NCBI GenBank assembly: GCA_050014815.1
Contig: JBEKCP010000181.1
Coordinates: forward strand, 1-9,620
Reading direction: 5' to 3'
DNA from: JBEKCP01 sp050014815
GTDB taxonomy: Bacteria > Planctomycetota > Planctomycetia > Pirellulales > Thermoguttaceae
Length of the DNA: 9,620 nucleotides
The position numbers and the translations under genes were made by a program. This document shows positions 1 to 8,594 of the stretch, piece after piece; position 1 is the first letter of the stretch, and the number at the start of each line of letters is the position of its first letter. The notes beneath the pieces were generated by a model. That model did not search any database and was not told where the DNA came from. It worked only from the letters and a program-made list of their open reading frames with translations.

Positions 1-357
1 GGCGAAGTGGGAGTCACGCGAAACAAGCGTCAAGTCGTGTTGCCTCGCCGCGGCGGCGATCCAGATATCGTTCTCAGGAATGGGTCTTCCCGCGATCCGC
101 AGTTCGTGTCTGATCAGGCCGTATTCGTACGCCGAAGCGGCGTTGCACTCGAGCACGGCGACTTGAGTGAGGAACCGATTGATGCGTCGGAGGTTGTCGC
201 CCGCCCGGGCCGCCTTCATCGCGCCAAAATACACCTCGCCGATCGCGATCACGGGCACCAGTATTCTCGATTGCTGTGCAATGCGGTCGCGAATATCCAC
301 ATCGCCCCGGAGAAGGCGGATAACGACGTTTGTATCGAGCAGGAAGCTACCATTCAT
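1..357 (-). CDS. vapC: VapC-family PIN-domain toxin, partial (C-terminus off the left edge)
   Basis: Reading the minus strand from the ATG at 357 gives 119 residues with no stop before the window edge. The N-terminus MNGSFLLDTNVVIRLL is the classic first strand of a PIN domain. The acidic metal-binding residues fall where expected: D8 in LLDTN, E41 in IGEVYFG, D97 in PENDIWIAA and D115 in LVSRDSHF. PIN toxins of VapBC pairs are Mg/Mn-dependent RNases, commonly cutting tRNA or rRNA; the substrate here is unknown. Typical length is about 130-140 residues, so only a short tail is missing. The start lies inside the end of the antitoxin gene (11-nt overlap), the usual sign of translational coupling. 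A second CAT at 351-353 is in another frame and does not give the PIN sequence. All four acidic residues are kept, so the toxin is probably active. Confidence 0.9.
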   Translation of the reverse strand, partial: MNGSFLLDTNVVIRLLRGDVDIRDRIAQQSRILVPVIAIGEVYFGAMKAARAGDNLRRINRFLTQVAVLECNAASAYEYGLIRHELRIAGRPIPENDIWIAAAARQHDLTLVSRDSHFA

Positions 358-577
358 TCGGGTCGATCCGCTCGCATCCCTCCTCGATCGCCTGCATCAT
401 TTCCTGGGCGTCCTCTGCCGGCAGGATCCCGCATAGGTCGAGCAGGTTGTTGCCCGGCACGCCCCGCGGCGCCGATTCCGCCAGCGCACGTGCAAAATCG
501 AGCACCCGTTGCTGCTTCGCCGGGGGCAGGTGATCAAGTTGCTTCAAGAGTTCGCTCCGCACTTCTGTGTCGATCAT
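347..577 (-). CDS. vapB: VapB-like antitoxin paired with the PIN toxin
   Basis: A 76-residue acidic protein. Residues 17-35 (LPPAKQQRVLDFARALAES) and the ending EEGCERIDPNEW match a group of small antitoxins common beside PIN toxins in cyanobacteria and other environmental bacteria. I place it there from memory of the motif, not from a search. In such pairs the antitoxin binds and blocks the toxin and usually represses its own promoter. No clear ribbon-helix-helix or AbrB DNA-binding motif is visible in this short sequence. The ATG start is supported by GGAG eight bases upstream. The gene starts 21 nt after the secA stop on the same strand with no terminator between them, so read-through from secA is likely. 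It overlaps the toxin start by 11 nt. Confidence 0.85.
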   Translation of the reverse strand: MIDTEVRSELLKQLDHLPPAKQQRVLDFARALAESAPRGVPGNNLLDLCGILPAEDAQEMMQAIEEGCERIDPNEW

Positions 578-585
578 ATCGTGGT

Positions 586-589
586 CTCC
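586..589 (-). promoter_or_regulatory. Shine-Dalgarno site of the antitoxin gene
   Basis: On the minus strand GGAG lies eight bases before the ATG at 577, an ideal spacing. It falls in the 21-nt gap after the secA stop (TAA, 599-601). The antitoxin can therefore be translated independently even if the message is shared with secA. Confidence 0.6.
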
Positions 590-598
590 AGTTTGCTA

Positions 599-4294
<3,696 letters not shown>

Positions 4295-4323
4295 GTTTAT
4301 CTCAACGTGCCAATTTACCTACT

Positions 4324-4329
4324 ATTATA
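4324..4329 (-). promoter_or_regulatory. Candidate -10 box for secA
   Basis: On the minus strand TATAAT lies 29 nt before the secA ATG, giving a leader of roughly 20 nt. No good -35 lies 16-18 bp upstream of it. An alternative pair on the same strand is TTGACC (4335-4340) with a 17-bp spacer to TAAATT (4312-4317), which would start transcription almost at the ATG. Either is plausible, and promoter rules in this phylum are poorly known. Confidence 0.4.
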
Positions 4330-4382
4330 CGGAGGGTCAACAGCGGTTGTGCAGTTCGACCCCTCGAAAGGCGGGCTGTCGC

Positions 4383-4388
4383 TATAAT
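4383..4388 (+). promoter_or_regulatory. Candidate -10 box for the PhnP-like gene
   Basis: A consensus TATAAT points toward the PhnP-like gene, 69 nt before its chosen ATG. I see no convincing -35 at 16-18 bp and no extended TGn motif. It mirrors the TATAAT facing secA on the other strand, which fits a divergent promoter region. The leader would contain the octamer repeat at 4422-4451. Confidence 0.4.
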
Positions 4389-4421
4389 GAATCTGCGATA
4401 TCATGCGAAGCCGCAAGCGGC

Positions 4422-4451
4422 AAATCCCCAAATCCCCAAATCCCCAATCCC
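4422..4451. repeat. Short tandem octamer repeat AAATCCCC in the leader
   Basis: Three exact copies of AAATCCCC (4422-4445) are followed by a partial copy AATCCC (4446-4451). The array ends six bases before the ATG of the PhnP-like gene, where a ribosome site would be; there is no Shine-Dalgarno sequence. Just before it lies the inverted repeat GCCGCAAGCGGC (4410-4421). Copy number could vary by slippage. Any effect on expression is inference. Confidence 0.75.
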
Positions 4452-4457
4452 TTCCTC

Positions 4458-5258
4458 ATGCCGGTCAGCCGCAGCCTTCGCAATCAGATGCTCTTCCTGG
4501 GCACAGGCACGTCCCACGGGGTCCCGGTGATCGGCTGCGGCTGCCCCACCTGTCGCGATCCGAATCCCAAGAACCGGCGGACCCGTTGCAGTGTGGTGCT
4601 CGGGCTGCCGGAGGGGAACCTGCTGATCGATTCGCCGCCGGACTTGCGGACGCAGTTGGTCCGCGAGGAGATCGGCCTGGTGCATGCCGTCGTGTATACC
4701 CACCCGCACGCCGACCACCTGTTCGGCCTCGACGACCTGCGGATCTTTGCCGACTACCTGAAGCACGACCTGCCGGTGTACTGCGACGAACGGGTCGAGT
4801 CGCGGATTCGCCGGGCGTTCGACTACGCCTTCGACCCCGTGGCGCGGAACTACCCGGCCGGGGGCGTCCCGCGGCTGGTGTTCTCGCGGATCGCCACCGA
4901 GCCGGTCGAGATTCTGGGGGTGCGGGTCACTCCGATCCCGATGGAGCACGGCCGGCAAACGTCGCTGGGTTTCCGCGTGGGCAACCTGGCCTATTGCACG
5001 GACACCAACCGGATCCCGCCGGGGAGCATGGACCTGTTGCGAGGGCTGGACATCTTGGTGCTGGACTGTCTCCGGCGGCGTCCGCACCCGACGCATTTCA
5101 GCCTGGACGAGGCGGTCGAAACGGCCCGGCAACTGGCCCCCAAGCGGACGCTCTTCACGCACATCGCTCACGACCTGGAGCACGAATCGACCAATGCCAC
5201 GTTGCCCCCCGGCATGGAACTGGCCTACGACGGGATGCAGGTGCCACTGGGGCTATGA
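4458..5258 (+). CDS. PhnP-like metallo-beta-lactamase-fold phosphodiesterase
   Basis: A 266-residue metal-dependent hydrolase of the metallo-beta-lactamase fold. The metal site is complete: HPHADH (H82, H84, D86, H87), H164 in MEHG, D182 in CTDTN and H235 in FTHIAHD. The N-terminal GTGTSHGVPVIGCGCPTC carries C27, C29 and C32, matching the CxCxxC structural zinc site of E. coli PhnP. The ending LPPGMELAYDGMQV also resembles the PhnP C-terminus. PhnP opens 5-phosphoribosyl 1,2-cyclic phosphate in phosphonate breakdown. No other phn gene is nearby, so the substrate may be a different cyclic phosphodiester; I give no gene symbol for that reason. There is no signal peptide, so it is cytoplasmic. 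The ATG at 4458 was chosen; an in-frame ATG at 4488, just before the conserved core, is a real alternative. Neither has a Shine-Dalgarno site. Confidence 0.88.
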   Translation: MPVSRSLRNQMLFLGTGTSHGVPVIGCGCPTCRDPNPKNRRTRCSVVLGLPEGNLLIDSPPDLRTQLVREEIGLVHAVVYTHPHADHLFGLDDLRIFADYLKHDLPVYCDERVESRIRRAFDYAFDPVARNYPAGGVPRLVFSRIATEPVEILGVRVTPIPMEHGRQTSLGFRVGNLAYCTDTNRIPPGSMDLLRGLDILVLDCLRRRPHPTHFSLDEAVETARQLAPKRTLFTHIAHDLEHESTNATLPPGMELAYDGMQVPLGL

Positions 5259-5280
5259 TGCCCCCTCACCGCAGGGGCAT
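5258..5280 (+). terminator. Hairpin at the stop codon of the PhnP-like gene
   Basis: ATGCCCC (5258-5264) and GGGGCAT (5274-5280) form a perfect 7-bp GC-rich stem with a 9-base loop, beginning at the last base of the stop codon. There is no T tract after it, so it is not a standard intrinsic terminator. It may stabilise the 3' end or assist termination before the promoter of the next cassette. Confidence 0.4.
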
Positions 5281-5350
5281 CACCGCGACCGAGCAGCCGG
5301 TGGGGGGGTGGAAATCGCACTGAGGGGGATGTTCCTAGTGGCGACCCGGG

Positions 5351-5379
5351 CAGACACAGCCGGTGTCGTCTACTACAAT
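5351..5379 (+). promoter_or_regulatory. Promoter of the two-gene cassette with an internal dyad (possible operator)
   Basis: CAGACA (5351-5356, four of six matches to TTGACA) and TACAAT (5374-5379, five of six matches to TATAAT) are separated by exactly 17 bp. Transcription would start about seven bases later, at or beside the ATG at 5386, so the message may be leaderless. No Shine-Dalgarno sequence precedes that ATG. The inverted repeat GACAC-AGCCG-GTGTC (5353-5367) overlaps the -35 and the spacer, a place where a bound repressor would block RNA polymerase. The operator role is inference. Confidence 0.45.
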
Positions 5380-5385
5380 TAAGCA

Positions 5386-5826
5386 ATGGTCCGAAGACCT
5401 GCATTCCGACGTGGAATTAAGCGCGGCCAGATCCGAAACTGGCCAGAGGGCGTCGGTGTGTCTGCTGACACGGTTGCAGCCCAGGTGACGTACACAGGCA
5501 GTCCGCTTCATAAGACATACCCATCCCCGGCGGGTCCGCCAGCGTTGCGTGCCGACGAAGCGAAGTGCGACCAGTATGCCCAGGAGCAATGGCCCAGGCT
5601 ATTGGACGTGCTCCGGAGTGCAATTCGTGCCGGTTGTGTCAGCGATTTTCGCGGTGCGTTTCCGGAGCGCGCTTGGGCGTGGATCAATGGCGTCTTGCAC
5701 GAAGCCCGTTTGACCAATGAGGGCACGGGCGATTATCACGGTTTCCCCGTCAACGATAGACGACAATACCCAGAACCCATCGATCTGGCGGAGGCAGCGC
5801 CACGTGTCGAAATACCTGTTGTTTGA
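5386..5826 (+). CDS. Small protein of unknown function, first gene of the cassette
   Basis: A 146-residue soluble protein with no signal peptide or membrane segment. I do not recognise a named domain. It shows the pattern of a small conserved family I have seen only as hypothetical proteins: GVGVSADTVAAQVTYTGSPLHKT (split here as GVGVSADTV at 22-30 and TYTGSPLHKT at 35-44), a PSPAGPPALR stretch (47-55), a helix with LLDVLRSAIRAGCVS (72-86), then FPERAWAWINGVLHEARLTN (92-111) and GDYHGFPV (115-122). The ordered GSPxHK, FPxxxW, HEARLTN and GxYxGxP blocks suggest a folded domain rather than a chance frame. The second gene overlaps its end by 23 nt, so the two are almost certainly co-translated and probably work together. 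The ATG sits at the predicted transcription start. Codon use is less GC-biased than in the neighbours. Confidence 0.8.
   Translation: MVRRPAFRRGIKRGQIRNWPEGVGVSADTVAAQVTYTGSPLHKTYPSPAGPPALRADEAKCDQYAQEQWPRLLDVLRSAIRAGCVSDFRGAFPERAWAWINGVLHEARLTNEGTGDYHGFPVNDRRQYPEPIDLAEAAPRVEIPVV
5790..5794 (+). promoter_or_regulatory. Shine-Dalgarno site deciding the start of the second cassette gene
   Basis: GGAGG inside the end of the first gene lies nine bases before the GTG at 5804. This supports GTG 5804 over the upstream in-frame ATG at 5717, which would give a 110-nt overlap and a non-conserved-looking N-terminal tail of 29 residues. The arrangement is typical of translational coupling. Confidence 0.65.
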
Positions 5827-7126
5827 GAGCGATCCCATAGATCAACCCGCGGCCGCTGATCCAGTTGAGCGGCTGACATGGTGCGCGCTGCGCATCCGGG
5901 TCGGTCAGCGATTCGTATCAAGGATTTGGGACAAATCGCTCCAAAGCGAGCGAACACATCTTTACTTGCCCGCATTTCCGGTTGCCCAGTGGCTCGTAGA
6001 GAATTGGTGGTCGCTGTTCAACGAGCTCTGTCCCACGGACAAAGTGCCAACGTCCGTCACGAGCGAAACACAATTGAAATGGATTAAGAGGCATTGTCTT
6101 CGTTCGGCAGACTCCGCTCTCATGTTGCCGGCCGTCTATGTCTTCCATGACGGCCAAACCCTTTGCGCCCAATGGCAGCCGGACATTCCGGGTTCCATGC
6201 CGAACATGCCGGGTGAGTTCATTACCGACGGCGCAGAGCCACTTGAAACGAATTCCACGCGGGAGTCTCTCACAAACTTCATCAACGATTGCCTGAGTCG
6301 CATTTCGCAAGTCCGTGATAGCCGGGTCGTTCAATTGGCGGAGCAATGGAAGGCCATTCAAGGGGCCGATGTCGACGAACAACAGTTCTGCTCGCTGGCG
6401 GGGCGAATGGGGACCGATCCGTACGACGATGGAGAAATGACCGAGGAACTGGTACGATTCCTTGAGCAGGCCAGTCCCGAGGATCCGCTGGTGCGCGATC
6501 TGACGGAGGTGGCGCATCGCGAATTCGTCGTCGAGCAGTGGTCATGGCTAACAAGAGTCGCCGCAGAATTGGGACTAGGACCCAATCCGCTGGATGTTCC
6601 GTTTGATATTCCATCGCGAGACCTTTCGCCTCCACTGTTCGGATACGAACTTGCCGGCACGGTGCGGGCGCTGGCGCAGGTATCGCCGCAATCGCCGCTG
6701 GATTCCGTGGAAGCGGTCGCGCATCGCGCCACCGGAAGAACGCTTCGCTTTGAAGAGCGAAATCACGTTCCCGGTCAGGGCGTCCGCGCGGTCGTTGGGC
6801 GATCGGCGGGAGACATGGTTTGTGCGGGACCGGCGCCGTCGCGCGCGGATAGCAGACGGTTCTTACTCGCCAGAAGCCTTTATCACGCGATTGTCACAAC
6901 CCGGACCAGGCATCGTCTCGTAACGACCGCCCATTCATGGGAGCAAGAGGCCTCTCGGGCATTCGCAGCCGAGCTTCTTGCCCCTCGGCGGGCGCTCGTC
7001 GGCCGGATTCCAACGTCCGGCGCAGACTCCGATGCGATTGAATCACTTAGTCGCGAGTTCACGGCCAGCACCATCGTGATTGAGAATCAACTTGAGAACG
7101 CTGGCATTTCGCTTTCAAGCGAGTAG
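5804..7126 (+). CDS. ImmA/IrrE-like protein with degenerate zinc site, second gene of the cassette
   Basis: A 440-residue protein when started at GTG 5804. Residues 25-125 form an N-terminal block rich in aromatic residues (LTWCALRIRVGQRFVSR, AQWLVENWWSLFNE, RHCLRSADSALMLPA). A middle block carries GRMGTDPYDDGEM (200-212). The last 90 residues follow the ImmA/IrrE (COG2856) layout: RRFLLARSLYHAI (351-363), then EQEASRAFAAELLAP (380-394), then a LSREFTASTIVIENQLENAGI tail (415-435, given here as key blocks LSREF, AST and QLENAGI). In active relatives the first block is AHELGH; here the motif reads RSLYH, so the first zinc ligand and the catalytic Glu are replaced and only H361 remains. The downstream Glu region (E380/E382) is kept. 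ImmA/IrrE proteins cleave repressors or act in stress sensing; this one is probably a non-catalytic sensor or binding partner. There is no signal peptide. Function is unknown. Confidence 0.78.
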   Translation: MSKYLLFESDPIDQPAAADPVERLTWCALRIRVGQRFVSRIWDKSLQSERTHLYLPAFPVAQWLVENWWSLFNELCPTDKVPTSVTSETQLKWIKRHCLRSADSALMLPAVYVFHDGQTLCAQWQPDIPGSMPNMPGEFITDGAEPLETNSTRESLTNFINDCLSRISQVRDSRVVQLAEQWKAIQGADVDEQQFCSLAGRMGTDPYDDGEMTEELVRFLEQASPEDPLVRDLTEVAHREFVVEQWSWLTRVAAELGLGPNPLDVPFDIPSRDLSPPLFGYELAGTVRALAQVSPQSPLDSVEAVAHRATGRTLRFEERNHVPGQGVRAVVGRSAGDMVCAGPAPSRADSRRFLLARSLYHAIVTTRTRHRLVTTAHSWEQEASRAFAAELLAPRRALVGRIPTSGADSDAIESLSREFTASTIVIENQLENAGISLSSE

Positions 7127-7241
7127 GCATGAAGACGGGACAATGCCGCTCAGTTTCTGCCTGTTCCTCGTGCGAACCCCGCACAAACAGGGTCTCCCGA
7201 GAGACGATCTTAGCAGGTGGGCCGCTACCGGACAAGTTAGC

Positions 7242-8492
7242 CTACTGCGGCAATCGGCGGGCCAGCCAGTCGGCCTGGCGGGTTGCAGGGATCTGATTTC
7301 CCTCGGCGGGCACCAGCGCCCGGATCAAGGCCGCTACCGGCTGCGGCTGTGACTGGGGCTCGCCCAAGAGCCGTAGCCGCCCGGCCCGCAGGATCGTTCC
7401 AGCCTCCGCTTGGGAGCAGAGACCCTGCAGCCGCAACCCCCGGGCGTCCAGCGAAATCGCCAGGGACAGTTGGTCGTAGCGCAACACGTTGCCGGCGGGC
7501 ATCTGCGGCAGGGCTCCGGTCAGATGCATGTGGGTGGCCAGGGCGTCCAGCAGGCGCCGGCTAATAACGCCCGGTCCCGCCGAAAGCGTGGCCGCGGCTT
7601 CCTCCAGCCGGCCCCCGCGGAACCGGGCGCGTTGGATCGTCACGTCGGCTGAGCCGGTGAGCTTGTCGGCAAAATGATTGCTCAGCAGGCGATCCAGGTC
7701 GACGCCGAGGCATTGGCCGCTCAACTCGCCCTCGGGGCCGTCCGCCGTCTCGTGGCTCCACAGATAGCCCGTAAACCGGCTCGATGGACCCAACACCGCA
7801 AGCTCGGGCAGGGCCAGCGCCAAGAGAGGGCAGGGCAGGGGGGTGCCGGCGGTGTCCATCTCGAAGCCATCGGCCGGCGGGCGGAGTTGGCGGTTGCGGA
7901 CGATGCGGGCACGGACAGGCTCGCCGGCCGGACGATCCGCCAAGTGAAACGATATCACGGCTTGCACGCCGCCGGTCATCGCCCCGATCCCGCCCTCGAC
8001 GTCGGCCAGGGCCAGCGGGCTTTCACCCCCGCGAATCGCCAGGTCATGGGTCTTGATGCGGACTTCCATTTCGGGCCGGCCGTACTGGAGCCGGATCAGG
8101 TGCTCGACGAACTGCCGAAGGCGGCCCAGCCCGGCCGCATCAACTTCCACCTGAGGCGTCGCCAGGACGAGGGCAGGCCGCTTACCCTGGCTGTCGACGG
8201 CCTCGGTCCATGTGGCTTCCACCCGCCCACAGCGGAGCACTTCCTCGCCCGTCTCCGGGTCTGACAGGTGGAGTCCTTCATATACCACCGTGCCTGGCCG
8301 TGGATGCCGCAGACCCCCGAGCGCCACGTCCATGCCGAGCTCGCGGGCGAGCCGCTGGGTCTCGATCCGGAGGTGCCAGGGGCTCTGCCAGAATACGCAC
8401 CAGACGCCGGTTGCCGTCGTCGGCACGACGCACAGCAAGAAGAAGGCGGCAAGGGTAATCCGCCGCCGGGTCTGGTCGTAGAGATGGAACAC
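7242..8492 (-). CDS. AsmA-like membrane-anchored envelope protein
   Basis: A 416-residue protein with basic residues RRR (9-11) followed by one hydrophobic helix at about 13-35, so the bulk should lie outside the cytoplasm. Just after the helix comes the layout typical of AsmA/TamB-like proteins: a helix LRIETQRLARELGMDV (41-56), then LGGLRHPRPGTVVYEGLHL (58-76) and DPETGEEVLRCGRVEATW (78-95), where a beta strand ladder begins. A late segment GPGVISRRLLDALATHM (306-322) resembles the conserved C-terminal part of such domains. AsmA-like proteins are thought to form grooves for lipid transfer or to affect outer-membrane assembly; the specific role here is unknown. The start is GTG at 8492, with AGGG six bases before it. 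The gene lies downstream of aroC on the same strand, separated by the heptad repeat array, and converges on the two-gene cassette with 115 bases between them. Confidence 0.65.
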   Translation of the reverse strand: MFHLYDQTRRRITLAAFFLLCVVPTTATGVWCVFWQSPWHLRIETQRLARELGMDVALGGLRHPRPGTVVYEGLHLSDPETGEEVLRCGRVEATWTEAVDSQGKRPALVLATPQVEVDAAGLGRLRQFVEHLIRLQYGRPEMEVRIKTHDLAIRGGESPLALADVEGGIGAMTGGVQAVISFHLADRPAGEPVRARIVRNRQLRPPADGFEMDTAGTPLPCPLLALALPELAVLGPSSRFTGYLWSHETADGPEGELSGQCLGVDLDRLLSNHFADKLTGSADVTIQRARFRGGRLEEAAATLSAGPGVISRRLLDALATHMHLTGALPQMPAGNVLRYDQLSLAISLDARGLRLQGLCSQAEAGTILRAGRLRLLGEPQSQPQPVAALIRALVPAEGNQIPATRQADWLARRLPQ

Positions 8493-8513
8493 GGAGTACC
8501 CTAGTGGCTAGCT

Positions 8514-8593
8514 GTCAGTCGTCAGTCGTCAGTTGTCAGTTGCAACGGACGACGGACGACGGACGACGGACAACAGACAACGGACAACGGACA
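8514..8593. repeat. 7-bp tandem repeat array arranged as an imperfect inverted repeat
   Basis: Four heptads GTCAGTC/GTCAGTT (8514-8541), the trinucleotide GCA (8542-8544), then seven heptads ACGGACG/ACGGACA with one ACAGACA (8545-8593). The centre GTTGCAAC (8539-8546) is a perfect palindrome, and the four left heptads fold onto four right heptads with one mismatch per heptad. The array begins 21 bases before the AsmA-like start codon and ends one base from the aroC stop codon, so it fills almost the whole gap between the two genes. Transcribed from aroC it would make a long imperfect hairpin. Confidence 0.9.
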
Positions 8594-8594
8594 G

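Noticed and set aside
4401..5323. Long frames on both strands over the PhnP-like gene
   Set aside because: Their translations are Arg/Pro/Gly-rich shadows; the metal-site motifs occur only in the frame from 4458.
5259..5350. A further small gene between the PhnP-like gene and the cassette
   Set aside because: The only frames, such as 5194-5382, start inside the PhnP-like gene, have no ribosome site and give no recognisable protein.
7192..7205. GTCTC-CCGA-GAGAC hairpin in the gap between the two convergent genes
   Set aside because: A 5-bp stem without a T tract on either strand is too weak to call a terminator, although the place between convergent genes would suit one.
7080..7352. A 90-codon plus-strand frame across the convergent gap
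   Set aside because: It begins inside the cassette's second gene and runs into the antisense of the AsmA-like gene; no recognisable sequence and no ribosome site.
8514..8593. CRISPR array interpretation of the heptad repeats
   Set aside because: The units are 7 bp and directly adjoining, with no unique spacers, so this is a simple tandem repeat and not a CRISPR.
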